Assembly: GCA_963556195.1 (NCBI GenBank)
Contig: OY744520.1
Coordinates: 156,110,107-156,174,106 of the forward strand
Direction of reading: 5' to 3'
Source: Sepiola atlantica
Taxonomy: Eukaryota; Mollusca; Cephalopoda; Sepiida; Sepiolidae
DNA length: 64,000 bases
Made by a program: the position numbers and the translations under genes. Below, one piece after another: positions 9,020 to 21,460 of this stretch. How positions within the stretch are numbered: position 1 is the stretch's first letter; each line of letters starts with the position of its first letter. The notes under the pieces were generated by a model, which was given only the letters and a program-made list of their open reading frames with translations, was not told where the DNA came from and made no database searches.

Positions 9020-12000
9020 ATGCCCCCCCCCCCGAAGATCAAACTTAGGTCGTCATACTTGCCGTGCAGATACAAGGCGTCGATTACTTGCAAATCAAAC
9101 TCATGAACAACTGGCATCTGCAAACCAACAAGCTAGACAAAGGATGATTCAAGTACATGCGAATGAATCAGCACAGCGACGTGCAGCCAGACTTGAAGAG
9201 GAACGGTTGCGCGTACAACAATCCCGTCAGGCATCTTCAGATCTGCTTCGTTCACAACGTAACGAACGCGAGAGGCTAAGACTAGCAGATCGGCGTCAAA
9301 CAAGGCTCCATGCTCAACAATCCCTGGATTGGGATCGCCTAGCATTTCATTACAACCCTTATGAGGATTATAGTTTAAGCCACCATGTTCACATAAGCAC
9401 TATGACTGAAGTGTGTCCCTATTGCAAAGCTCTGAAATTTAAAGGAAAAACTAAAGGATTGTATTGTGCCGCAGGGAAAATTAAACTACCTCAAGTGGCA
9501 GATCCACCAGAACCATTAAAAACTTTGCTTGTTGGTAATACGGCTGAATCAAAGCATGCTTCCAAATGCCGTCGTTCGCTGCAGAAACTATTACAGCTCA
9601 ATTCATGCCAACTTTTAAAGTAAAAGGACAAATATACCATAAAGTTGGATATCTGCTTCCATATCCAGATGCTCAACATAAATTTCTACAAATGTATTTT
9701 ATCGGTGATAACAATGATGAACTGAATGCACGCTGTGGAATTTCAACCAGTATAAAAAGGTCCATTGTTTCCCAACTGCAAGATATGTTCCATAATAAAA
9801 ACAATTTAGTTTTTTTATTCAAAACTGCCATTGAAATGATGCCATCTGATACACACAAAATTATTATTCATGCTGACAAAACGCCTGCTGGAGAACATGT
9901 GCGAAGATTCAATGCTCCAAGTATAGATCAAGTGGCGATTGTTATAGTTGGAGATCAATTTCAACCTAGGGATATTGTTCTTCATAGGAGGAATGACCAA
10001 TTAACAAACATTGCTGCAACTCATCGATGCTACGATGCCCTGCAATATCCACTCCTTTTTTGGGATGGTGCTGATGGATATAATTTCAATGTTACCCTGA
10101 TAAATCCAGTTAGTGGCGAAGAAACGGATAAGAAATGCAGCGCAATGAATTATTACTCATACCGAATTATGATTCGAGAGAACGAAAACAATCACATTCT
10201 GAAATGCCGCCAATTGTTCCACCAATACATTGTAGACATGTATGCAAAAATTGAAACTGAACGTCTGCTATTCATCCGTTTGAATCAGTCCAAACTTCGT
10301 TTTTGCGAGATGCAGTTGTAAATGATGGTAATACAACTAATGTTGGAAGACTAACAATTTTAACATCTTCATATTTAGGCAGTCCACGTCATATGCATGA
10401 GTACACTCAAGATGCATTTGCATATGTTCGTCTCTATGGGCGTCCTGATCTCTTCATTACTTTTACATGCAACCCAGCTTGGAATGATATAAAACAACTT
10501 TTACTTGCTAGCCAATCATCAGTAGATAGACATGATATTACAGCGCGTGTATTCAGACAAAAGCTTAAGTCGCTAATAAATTTCATTGTAAAACATAAAG
10601 TATTTGGTTCTGTGTGCTGCTGGATGTATTCAGTGGAATGGCAAAAGAGAGGATTGCCACACTCCCATATCCTAATCTGGCTCTACAACAAAATCAGTCC
10701 AAACGAAATCGACAATGTAATATCTGCTGAATTACCTGATGCTGACATTGACAAGGATTTGCATGAAATTGTAATTAAACATATGATACACGGACCTTGC
10801 GGTATAATTATCCAAATTCACCATGCATGCTTGATGGAAAATGCTCAAAGCGATATCCCCGAGCATTACTACCCAACACAGTTACCGGAAATGATGGATA
10901 CCCTTTATACAAAAGAAGGTCGGTAGAAGATGGCGGTAAATTAGCAACTTTACAAATGCGAAATGGCAATATAGAAGTTGATAACCGATGGGTTGTCCCA
11001 TATTCACCTTTGCTATCAAAAACCTATAAATCACACATCAATGTGGAATACTGTAACTCTGTTAAGTCCATCAAATACATTTGTAAGTATGTGAATAAAG
11101 GCAGCGATATGGCAGTTTTTGCCGTGCAAACACGTAGAAATGATCTGAATGAAAGACTACATATTGATTAAATCACACAGTATCAAGCTGGAAGATACAT
11201 AAGCAGCAATGAAGCGGTGTGGCGAATTCTTTCTTTTCCCATACATGAACGAAGTCCGGCTATTGTGCACTTAGCGGTACATCTAGAAAATGGACAACGT
11301 GTTTACTTTACAGCTTCGAATGTGGAACAAATAGCTTTGAATCCACCGGCTACAACATTAACGACTTTCTTCATGTTATGTCAAACTGACACATTTGCAA
11401 AAACACTCCTCTATTCGGAAGTGCCTCAGTATTACACATGGAATAGGAGTAGACATTCATTTGAACGACGCAAACGAGGACAGCAAGTTGAAGGACAACC
11501 TGGAATATTCAAAGAAAACACAATAAGCAGACTGTATACTATCCATCCCAAACAAGATGAATGTTTCTTTCTTCACATGTTGTTGGTAAATGTGCCTGGT
11601 CCAACATCATTCCAGCAATTAAAAAGTGTCAATAGCATTACACATGCCACTTTTCGCAGTGCATGTCAAGCTCTGAATTTATTGGAAAATGACAGACACT
11701 GGGATGAATGCATTAATGATGCGTGCAACACATCCCATCCTAATAATATTCGTGCATTGTTTGCAATCATCTTGACCAATTGCTCCCCTTCATCTCCAAT
11801 AGAGTTATGGGAGAAATATAAATCACACATGGCCGAAGACATTTTCCATCAAATACGCGATGAAAATCCAAATACATACCTGGATTTTACATCAGAAATC
11901 TATAATCAGGCATTGATAAGAATTGAAAATTTGTGATTAGAAATTGCAAACAAGTTCTCAATCAATTAGGAATTACCTTGCCGACATGACCTGCTGCTGC

Positions 12001-13452
12001 TTTGTTTGATGTAGAATTACATAGGGAACAAAATTACAACACAGATGATCTTTTGTTGTATGTGCAAGAAAATATTCACAAACTAACACCTGAGCAAAAA
12101 GCCATTTACAACAAAATAATGCAGACTGTAAATAATGGAGTGGGAAATATATTTTTCTTAGATGCGCCAGGAGGAACTGGTAAAACCTTCTTAATTAAAT
12201 TTATTTTGGCAGCCATTCGATCACAAAACGGCATAGCCTTAGCTCTTGCATCTTCAGGAATAGCTGCAACATTGCTACCAGGTGGACGAACTGCTCATTC
12301 AGCTTTGAAACTACCTTTAAACATGCAATTTATTGAAACTCCCATGTGAAATATTTCCAAAACATCAGGTATGGGAAAGGTATTACAAAAATGTAAACTT
12401 ATTGTTTGGGATGAATGCACAATGGCACACAAAAAATCACTGGAGGCTCTTGATCGGTCATTGCAAGATTTGCGTGGAAATGGTAGATTATTTGGGAATG
12501 CAGTGATATTGCTAGCTGGAGATTTCAGGCAAACATTACCTATAATTCCTCGATCAACACCAGCAGATGAAATAAATGCTTGCCTCAAATACTCCACTTT
12601 TTGGCGACATGTTAAGGCATTAAATTTGACTATACATATGCGTGTCCAGCAGCAAAATAATCTATCACCAGAATTCTTTTCAAAACAATTGTTGGAAATT
12701 GGGAATGGAAAAGTGCCGGCTAATCTCACTTCAGGGCGAATTTCATTGCCACACAACTTCTGTAATTTAGTTACATAAAAAGACGAATAAATTACAAAAG
12801 TATTCCCGGACATCCACATTCATTTTAAGAATCACAGTTGGCTGAGTGAACGAGCCATTCTTGCACCGAAGAACAAAGATGTCCGCGAACTCAACAATAA
12901 TATTCATTTGAACATTCATGGTGAGTTAGTCACATACAAGTCAGTCGACACTGTTGTTGAAGCAGATGAAGCAGTCAATTATCCCTCAGAGTTTTGAATT
13001 CGCTAGATTTGCCAGGGATTCCACCACATGTACTGCAATTAAAAATTGGTGTACCAATTATCATGCTGCGAAATATTACCCAGCCTAAGCTTTGTAATGG
13101 CACACGTCTTTCAGTAAGAAAATTAATGACCAACATCATTGAAGCAACAATTCTTACAGGGCCTTTCAAAGGTGAAGATGTCCTAATTCCGCGCATTCCC
13201 ATGATTCCAACAGATCTGCCCTTTCAATTTAAGAGATTACAATTCCCAATTCGATTGGCATTTGCTATCACAATCAACAAAGCACAGGGACAATCTTTAC
13301 AATTTTGTGGCTTATATTTACATACTGATTGCTTCTCACATGAGCAATTATACGTTGCATGTTCTAGAGTCGGCAAACCGGACAATCTCTTCATCTACAC
13401 TGAAACGGGAACCACTAAGAATATTGTGTATCCACAAGTATTGGAAAATTAA
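9020..13452 (+). pseudogene. Helitron Rep/helicase (RepHel) pseudogene
   Basis: Encodes the rolling-circle transposase of an autonomous Helitron. An Arg/Gln-rich N-terminus (9033-9623) is followed by the Helitron helicase-like N-terminal domain (to ~10,320) and the HUH endonuclease motif GLPHSHILIW (His codons 10660 and 10666). The twin-Tyr motif KYICKY is at 11,073-11,090. A PIF1/SF1 helicase follows, with Walker A APGGTGKT (near 12,165-12,187), Walker B-like LIVWDECTMAH, LLAGDFRQTLP, and C-terminal motifs TINKAQGQS and YVACSRVG. The frame is broken by shifts near 9025 (poly-C run), 9560-9620, 10,310, 10,800, between 11,936 and 12,002, and near 12,990. There are stops at about 11,169, 12,347 and 12,776. 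It is inactive but recent enough to keep every catalytic motif legible. Confidence 0.9.
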
Positions 13453-13530
13453 ACCATTCATATTAAATGGCAACTTATGGAACTGGATCAAAATGAACTC
13501 CAAAAGGCCACCTCTTCATTTCAACTAAGA

Positions 13531-13560
13531 GCCACAGCAACGCGTGGCCGGGTACAGCTA

Positions 13561-13561
<1 letters not shown>
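13531..13561 (+). mobile_element. Helitron 3' terminus: hairpin plus CTAG
   Basis: GCCAC (13531-13535) pairs with GTGGC (13544-13548) around an eight-base loop, and the element ends at CTAG (13558-13561), nine bases after the stem. The next base is T. This is the standard 3' end of a Helitron and marks the end of the RepHel element. Confidence 0.88.

Positions 13562-13618
<57 letters not shown>
13562..13618. repeat. (TA)n microsatellite abutting the Helitron end
   Basis: Uninterrupted TA dinucleotides beginning at the base after the Helitron CTAG. Confidence 0.97.
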
Positions 13619-13621
<3 letters not shown>

Positions 13622-14026
13622 TATATTCTCTACTATATAATAAAGACGAAAGTGCATTAAGTTGGATCTATATAAATATCGATCTAAAAAGTTAGCGAGT
13701 AAAAAACAAAACATCTCGGACAAAACACTTTCAAGTGCTTTGTAGAAGGAAAATAGCAAATCAAGCCACCCCTTGCCGTTTTCAATAGATTCAGTATTTA
13801 ATTCGTCACTTTATTTTCAGAACGAGACTTTTTTCATTTCCTCTTTCTATACAGATTGATACGTTTCTGTTTTTTTGCAAAACTATCTAGTTCGAGACGT
13901 TTTCATTTTTATTTAGTTTTTAAACTTTATTGATTAAGACGTGATTTTATACGAATATAAATATTAGTGCGAACACAGGTGAAGCATATGACATTTCCGT
14001 ATTTTTACGGCGAGTGTGCACCCATA
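13619..14026. other. Unique sequence, no gene seen
   Basis: AT-rich DNA with nothing recognisable. Confidence 0.55.
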
Positions 14027-14055
14027 TCTCTCTCATTCTCTCTCTCTCGTTTTTT

Positions 14056-14133
<78 letters not shown>
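14027..14133 (+). repeat. Compound microsatellite (TC)n(AT)n
   Basis: Interrupted TC/CT tract to about 14,071, then (AT)n ending where the inverted arm of the Penelope-like element begins. Confidence 0.95.
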
Positions 14134-14138
<5 letters not shown>

Positions 14139-15069
14139 GGCAAACATTTTTAAATAACACGGAGTGGTTTTGTTTGATGCGACTTTTTTTCATTTTTTCA
14201 ATTTTCCGAATTGTCCATCTAATGTTTCGGTCAAATTGATATAAATATGTTTTTTTTTAATTGTTTTCGGAGATACATTCTCCCATAGGGCATTGGAACT
14301 GATATATTAGATTGGTTCTTCAGTTCCAATGCCCTATGGAGAATGTATCTTTGACAACAATAAAAAAAACTAATTCTTACATAGGTTTCACTTCCACAAC
14401 ACTATCCCGAAGACTCACCCAATATCTCTCCGACACTAGCTCTATATGCCAACACCTAAAAAAACATAATTGTACCCCCTCCCAATATAGAAACATCCTT
14501 GTTAACAATACCAAAATAATACACCATGATACCAATATCAAAAAATTAAAAATACTCGAAGCCCTCTACATAAAAACTAAACATCCCACAATTAATAATG
14601 TCAATTATGAAACTAGTCGCAACATTTTAAAGTGTCTAGCATAATAATTAACATTACCAATTATCTAGTTATGCGTTTGAATTGTATGCACTTTCTTTAA
14701 CGTCATTAATTTCTTAACGGTTTAAACAGTCAAACTTTTAAATCTCCTATATGTGTAGAACGCCATCACGCTCTCATGTACATTTCAACTTTACGACGCT
14801 TTTTCAAGTTATAATCTACTCGCCGTTATAATTCAAAAATGAGCACAACAGTAAAGTCATAATTTGTAAAGACACTAAAATTAATACCGCCTGAAGATGA
14901 TTTGACGATTCAAATCGAAAGTACTTGCAAAAAAGAATGGAACAAGAAACCCATGGATCATATTTATATCAATTTGACCGAAACATTAGATGGACAATTC
15001 GGAAAATTAAAAAAAAAAAGTCGCATCAAACAAAACCACTCCGTGTTATTTAATAATGTTTGCCTAAAT
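14134..15069 (+). mobile_element. Penelope-like element fragment with inverted copy of its own tail
   Basis: The left arm 14,134-14,249 is the reverse complement of 14,959-15,069, with few mismatches. A second inverted pair, 14,271-14,302 and 14,320-14,350, folds around a 17-base loop with one bulged base. The A-rich sequence just after it is also mirrored less perfectly. So 14,134-14,302 is an internally deleted inverted copy joined head to head to the forward copy. Penelope-like elements are known for such rearranged ends. (TA)n tracts lie on both sides. Confidence 0.75.
14336..14644 (+). pseudogene. GIY-YIG endonuclease C-terminal part of a Penelope-like element
   Basis: The frame contains the YIG half of a GIY-YIG nuclease (SYIGFTSTTLSRRL) with its Arg. 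It is followed by a Leu/Lys-rich region, LKILEALYIKTKHPTIN with the expected catalytic Glu, and a natural stop at 14,642-14,644. GIY-YIG nucleases sit at the C-terminus of Penelope-like retroelements, after the RT. Here the RT and the GIY half are missing because the copy is truncated at the head-to-head junction (~14,303-14,320). It would have cut DNA for target-primed insertion. The remaining frame has no internal stop. Confidence 0.8.
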
Positions 15070-15092
15070 GAAAATATGCTGCCTAAATACAC

Positions 15093-15227
15093 ACAATATA
15101 TATATACATATATATATATATAGGTTAGTAACCAGATATTTTTTAATATCCCGATTGGTCTTTTTAAGCGCTGATGTATGATGTAACTAGATATCTATCA
15201 GTGGGACGTATTACATGTATGCATACG

Positions 15228-15306
<79 letters not shown>

Positions 15307-15370
15307 GGTGTGTGTTTGCGTGTATGTACATATAAGTATACATATGAATATGCGTGGGTATGTGTGTGTG
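15093..15370 (+). repeat. TA and TA-TG microsatellites
   Basis: A short (TA)n at 15,093-15,123, then (TA)n at about 15,231-15,270 running into an imperfect (TG)n to about 15,370. A short unique spacer lies between them. Confidence 0.93.
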
Positions 15371-15436
15371 TATAAATGTGTTTCCTCCAGACATGAAACG
15401 ACGCACAACCTAATGAGAAATCAGAACCTGTTTTAA

Positions 15437-15592
15437 TCCTCTGTCTACGAAGCCAAAGGCTACAGAAAAATTGAATTTCCCGTCGCTCGGTACTGGACGG
15501 AAACAAACGAGCCTCTAATTGGCAAAAGACTGATCGTTAATGATGTCCACATACCCCCGCAGCTGTCTGAAATAGTGAAACAAATGCTTTAA
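15437..15592 (+). CDS. Candidate coding exon or gene fragment, 51 codons, unknown
   Basis: An open frame between TAA at 15,434 and TAA at 15,590 has balanced codon use and a varied peptide (for example GYRKIEFPVARYW and GKRLIVNDVHIPPQL), unlike neighbouring low-complexity frames. A pyrimidine-rich stretch before AG at 15,450-15,451 could be a splice acceptor, making this a terminal exon. I do not recognise the family. It could equally be a fragment of a mobile-element protein. Confidence 0.3.
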   Translation, partial: SSVYEAKGYRKIEFPVARYWTETNEPLIGKRLIVNDVHIPPQLSEIVKQML

Positions 15593-18500
15593 CCTTTTTC
15601 CTTATTTTCGGCACTGTACTATTATTGGCTTTCATATACATCTGCTTCGCTTTTACAAATTGCCTAGAAAGCTATATTTGTTACATACATGACATATTTT
15701 CCTAAACAATACAAACATTAATAAATAGAGATCGTTGGTCACAGACATTACATATTTCTTATGCAATGCAAACAGTAATACGCAATATGTTAGTATTAAA
15801 GAATAAGAAAAAGGAATGCATTTCTTTGTAGATCACAGCAATACTAAAATGAATACATGTGTATTCTTAGTCAATCACGTGTTATGTACTAATAAGTCTT
15901 CATTTATCAAGACTAAAGCCACCCGAGAATAAGTATTACTGAGATTGATAGACTGCCAGTTTAATGATGCAGACTATTATGAGAGGATTGATGATGATGA
16001 ATGAAATGTACACAATGTAAGTACTTATGAGAACGGTTTATGAAAACTACTAGTGACCTTGAATTTGGAGAGTACGATGTGGTAGACTGCAAAGAAGCAA
16101 CCCCGCCAGAACGTTTTTCACACATCGTAAGAAAATATCATTCCACATGAAATTAAATTAAGTCGATTCGGTACTTTGTAAAGCAGGAAATAGTGCTATG
16201 AGCGGCGCTTACTCTGATGTGATAGCAGTACTGATACGTTACATAAAAATGAAAAACCTGTATATTGTTTCGTTTTTATTTCAATACAATCGCGCGAAAT
16301 CTGAACCAGTTACCCCCAACCTTCCAAAGTTCTTCGCATTAACGACGGTATTTAGTGGTTGATGTGCAAAACATATTTGTAGGGGGCAAGAAGAGGAACA
16401 GCCGATACGAAGATAACTACATTTTCCAGTGTCCAGTTTGAAGACTGTACCAGCCTTTGTTGAAAGTATCTTTAAATTTCTAAAGGTGTTTTCTAGGTGT
16501 TACCAGTCCACGATAAGTAGAGCCATTTTAAAACAATTGCCATATAGGAAAAGCAGAACCGGTCTGAGGACAGATTATTGAGGCACTGTTTTGCATGCAC
16601 TCGCCTCCAAGAAAAGACAACCGTTTACTTGGAATTGAAAGTGACGATGGTGAAGGCAGGCTCATCCATTTTATAATCGATGGATGAAGTAGAATTGATA
16701 GAGCCTTCGAAGCAGTAGCTGATGACAAACTGAATCAAATGGTTTACAAGCCGGTGCGCCAGGATGGAAGCAAAAACTATGGATTTCGTCTTCTTTCAGT
16801 CTTGAAATTTGAGATCACGATTGTCCAAGTCTCGGTAGAGATAGTCATTGTCATCATCGGTAAGATTTCTCTGTCAGCTACGGTGGAAGCTCTCTCAAAT
16901 CGTCATTGCGATAGAGTGGTTATTAAGCCGTTTGTTTCGTTTTACATTGTCGTGAAACTGTTTTCGAGTTGTAATGCCTCTGTTCTATAATCATATTTTG
17001 TTAAGAGAACGTGCTTCTCGGAATACCCGTACTCATCTGTTATGTAATATTCTAAACATTTCGAAGGCTTCTGCAGTTTGGGCAATCGGGTATTCAGACC
17101 GTTCTGCATCGCGATGTCTCTACTCTCGCGTAGGATGCCGGTGTTCTATGGCTGTTCGCATTGTACACACGGGAGCAACAACGTGACGGGACAGTTAGTT
17201 GCTATGGCGATCGATATTTTAAATTTTACACGTTTGAAATGATTTAGTATTTCCTAGTCGAGTGTTTGAGTTTAAATGAACACGTGGTTTTAATGGTAAT
17301 GTTTGCTTTGGACAAGGGGCTACCGTTTATAGTTCGAATTTAAAAGTCGCGTGATGACTATATCCATCATGATATAGGACTTTAACTTCTGACACTGTTG
17401 ATGAGGTTTAGAGTTGGTTGTTGCAGGTCCTGGCGACCTGTAGTTGCCGCTAAAACGATTTGAACAAGGAAGTTTTCCTTCACTGTTGTAAACAATTAGT
17501 TGTGAAATTTCTATTCTTGTGGACAGAAATACGCTTCTCAGTCAATTGCATTTAGATGACCAGCTATGAGATTCGGAGTAGAGTGTCAACGCTTTAACTA
17601 TTACATGTAACAACTGTTGATTATCTCACAACACTAGGAGATATTGTAAGCAGTTGGCACTATTGCCATTTGTGTCAGACTCTACATAGAGGAGAGTTGG
17701 AGAAGCTGATTAGTTTAGCAAAATAGAACTAAATAATTGCATTACTGTTACCGATTCAGAAGCTGGTGGCACAACTCATTTAAACTATAACACGGCTTGA
17801 CCGTTTTTCTGTCACGGCAAACAAGAATTAATGAAATGAGAGAATTTACATACATTTCTTTAGATAACGCCCATGATCTAATTTTGTCTGTCGACAATAA
17901 ATTCTTTATGGCATCTCATTGAACATTTGTAAAAAAATATACTGTTGTAAAGTTTATGCTTTAAATATTCTAATTGATTTCGTTTCATAAATTATAATTT
18001 CCTTTGGTTAAAACTCTATGTTACTCAGTATAGAATTGAGTATTCCGTTTTGAATTAACTCTATTACTTGGAGACGATTGGAAATATTTATATAGTATTC
18101 GTCAATCACGTGTATGAGTTAGAAGTTATTAGACAAACCTTCCGTACAGATAGATTTGCTCTAAGTCCCTACGAATTTTCATAAGCATACTGTGTAATCA
18201 TTACATGTTCATAGGTGTTATATATAAGTGTGTGTCTCCTAAAATTGTTTCCTTACCGAAGCTTGATATTCTAGTATGCCTTCAATAGTTAAATGGTTGA
18301 CATATTGATTCAACCTTTCCCAATAAAATAGCTTAGACTAAAATCGAACGTGGAACCTTGAGCTCACAGTGCGCGTCCATAAGCACAACATGACAGTGAA
18401 ATATAAAATGATACAGCATTTATGTCCAGTTCCGCGAATAATAACATAAATATATTAAGTGCTATTCATTAGAAACTGATACGTTCGTGATCAATATCAA

Positions 18501-19269
18501 AATTTGGTTGATCAAATAAAAATAGTGAAAAAGCGAAACTGATTGGTTCAAAATATCTAGTAGAATATTTGAAAATACTTCAGAATTTCGTCTCCCGCTT
18601 AATTCATTTCTTTATCCATTTCTGATTTAAAAAGGAAGCACTTAATTGACCATGACAGCTGTTCATAATTACTTAGTCGAACGGGTTGATTTTGACAGCT
18701 CGCAAAACAAAGTGTCCGATATTTTCTTACCTTTTAATTCTTGTTATGTGATAAAATAGTTTCCTTTTATAATCTTTCAAACTTTTGATGCTTTCACAAT
18801 TGATACACTTACATAAAAGAATATGTACTTTTGTTTCATCAAAATGTCTTAAATCTTTCTCTACATCTGTAATATGTTTATCATTTTACAAAACCTTAAG
18901 TGCTGATAAGTAATCAAAACAGAAACAGCTATTAAATGTATATCATGATTGAGTAAAGCTATGATTAAAACATAGCAAAAAACCACAAAAAGTCCAAATA
19001 ATCTTAGCACATTCGAACCGTATTCACACACACCTGGAAAATATCCCTTTTTACTGTTAGAGCAAGCAGACACTTCTTATACTAGGATAGGAATTAATAT
19101 GCAATTATTTCTATTTACAGGTATGACCGAGTTATTACCGAGAGTAAAATCTCAATTTAACCAAAATATGGGTAAATGATGTGATCGAGTTTTCAAACAG
19201 AATGCGATGAAAATGGTGTTATGGTGTGAATTTTTAAATATTATTACATGATTTCCATAAGCGTGGATC
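15593..19269. other. Long AT-rich stretch, no gene seen
   Basis: No convincing coding, repeat or RNA signal over about 3.7 kb. Short open frames near 16.5-17.2 kb show no family resemblance. Confidence 0.5.
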
Positions 19270-19640
19270 TCAAGTGACGATGATAATATCATGTATTGGG
19301 GCTTTCATCAATACATCTTGAACTTGTTGGTAAAAACTATCTTTTTCATTGTTGTCTTGATCATTAGTAAAGGCATAATATTTAATGACAGTAGCACTAT
19401 TGCTAGGTAGGTTTATGATGATTGCAATTCCACCTGGATGAATCCAATTTTGTCGACCTGAGAATAGAATAGTCTTCTTCTCGTGTATAAACTTCCCGGA
19501 AATTCGCTTAGACAAGAGATGTTAACTCTCCATTTCTTGATGATTTGTGCCAGTTTAGATAATTATTACAGAGTCCTCACGTTCAAATATCCAATGCGTG
19601 TAATTTATTTTGCAGACATAATTTTGGGGTTCGGGATGTC
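19270..19640 (-). pseudogene. LINE endonuclease (APE-type) fragment
   Basis: The minus strand carries pieces of the exonuclease-endonuclease-phosphatase domain found at the start of many LINE ORF2 proteins. There is an N-terminal-like IGYLNVRTL near 19,600, KFIHEKKTILFSGRQNW, and a segment ending FYQQVQDVLMKAPIHDIIIVT that would normally continue into the GD-x-N catalytic motif. The copy stops at that point. A frame break separates the N-terminal piece from the rest. The enzyme nicks target DNA for retrotransposition; this fragment is dead. Confidence 0.65.
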
Positions 19641-21360
19641 GACTTTCTCAGTAAAGTGTTTATAGACATCTGTCATACGATCACTGGGTGGGGACAATTG
19701 TAATTCTGGCTGCCTTGAACTTCTATCTAGCAAACATTGACGGTTTTCATTGCAAAAATAGTGTACAAAGACAGGTCACGATCCCGAAACAAAACCACTA
19801 ATATTTCGAAAGTAGACTGAAGTGGAGGAAGTCTCCAGTAGTGCTATAAACCGATCACTATGAATTACGATGTAATGACCTTCAATTCCTTGAAATTTTA
19901 AATAAATTATCTATGTTTTGTGGTTATGTAATTGCTATTTATATATTCCTATTCATTATAAACGTTATCTTTCTTAGCATATAAAGTGAGACAGATTTCA
20001 TTAAAGACGATGAAATATATTAGTTATTACTATTTTAATAAAATATTAATACCAGTTGAAGGAGGTTATCGATACAAAGATTCTGTTGACATATGTCTGT
20101 GTGTCAACGCCTTTCCCCCACAAACGAATAATGCCATAAGACTCCTTAAGATTTATGAAGCCATGGCGACCAGACATGAATTGAGCCAGTAAGTCGATCA
20201 CCGTAGATAAAATATCAAACAATATGGATGATATTGAGTCAGATTTCATTGAGTATAACACACTCTCATTAATACGGATTATTAACATACACTATACACA
20301 TTGTAATTAATTGTACTTACCAAAATAAATATATACTTTTCATCATTATTATAAGAAACAAATTTCAATTGATAATTTCTACGTATTATTTATTTCAAAT
20401 TTCATTAAAATATTAATAAAGTATAATAAACAGCTATGTGTGTACATTTAAAGGAAAATCGTTTAGAAAATGAGTATTATAGTTTGTTATGAGTCTATAT
20501 AATAAACGAAACAGATTTAGCATGATAGTTAAGGACAAATATAAACAGTATTGAAAATAACTGCTGTAATGCGATAACGATGATGAAAATGAAAATTGAA
20601 ACAATGCATTTAGAAAGTAAATTCTGGCAAAATGTTCATGTAAAAAGTAATAAAGATTAGCTTATATTTGTTGAACAAGGACATTTAAATAACGCAGTTG
20701 TGAAATAAAGTCCGACAAAATGTGGGGAATATAATTATCTTGCTGACAATTCTTTTAAAGTTAATCGATAATTAGAAATTTAAGCCAGAAAACTCGTTAT
20801 TCAAAAAATAATGTAATCTAATTACAATTAATTCAAGGTGTGTTCGTACAATATATTGACATTATAAGTTATGCCAACACAATTTAAGATAAAAGTGATG
20901 TTGTAACAAAGAACGAGAAGAAGGAGTCGGTCCGGGATTTGTGGAGTACTTATTCACATACAAATAAGGCCAGAAAATTACACACGGTGACCAACAAGAG
21001 CGAACAGTATCACCAAACAGGTGTTCTATTTACAGGGGACACGACTGATAACAACAAACTGCCGAGAGCACATTTTAATGTAATTTTCAAAAGTCCAAGG
21101 ATAAAAGAGTCCAATGTGTTTTGCTGACTAATAACCCATGAAAACAAATAACCCTACATCTAACAGGACTACAACCGCAATAACAAACATGCAGGTTGGT
21201 TCCCTGCTTAAGGTGATCGATCAACAATTATGCAGATCAATTATACAGTCTAGGCGTTGTATAATCACGTAAGAAATACATGTTATAGGTCCGAATATAA
21301 CTTTTCATACCCTTATTTATTTTGGCATGATACTCGAGATTAAGGACGGTAACGTAGACT
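19641..21360. other. AT-rich unique sequence, no gene seen
   Basis: Nothing recognisable. A short frame at 20,939-21,127 has no family resemblance. Confidence 0.5.
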
Positions 21361-21383
21361 ATAAACACACCCACACACACACC

Positions 21384-21415
<32 letters not shown>

Positions 21416-21416
21416 C

Positions 21417-21450
<34 letters not shown>

Positions 21451-21460
21451 ACATATATAT
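21361..21460. repeat. Self-complementary (CA)n(TA)n(TG)n microsatellite
   Basis: ACACAC tract, then TATATA with a central ATGTATATACAT, then TGTGTG. The halves are reverse complements and could form one long hairpin. Confidence 0.93.

Noticed and set aside
14271..14350. microRNA-type hairpin
   Set aside because: The arms belong to the inverted Penelope-like structure and extend beyond a miRNA precursor; the coding part starts within one arm.
20939..21127. 62-codon frame
   Set aside because: No recognisable motif and no context.
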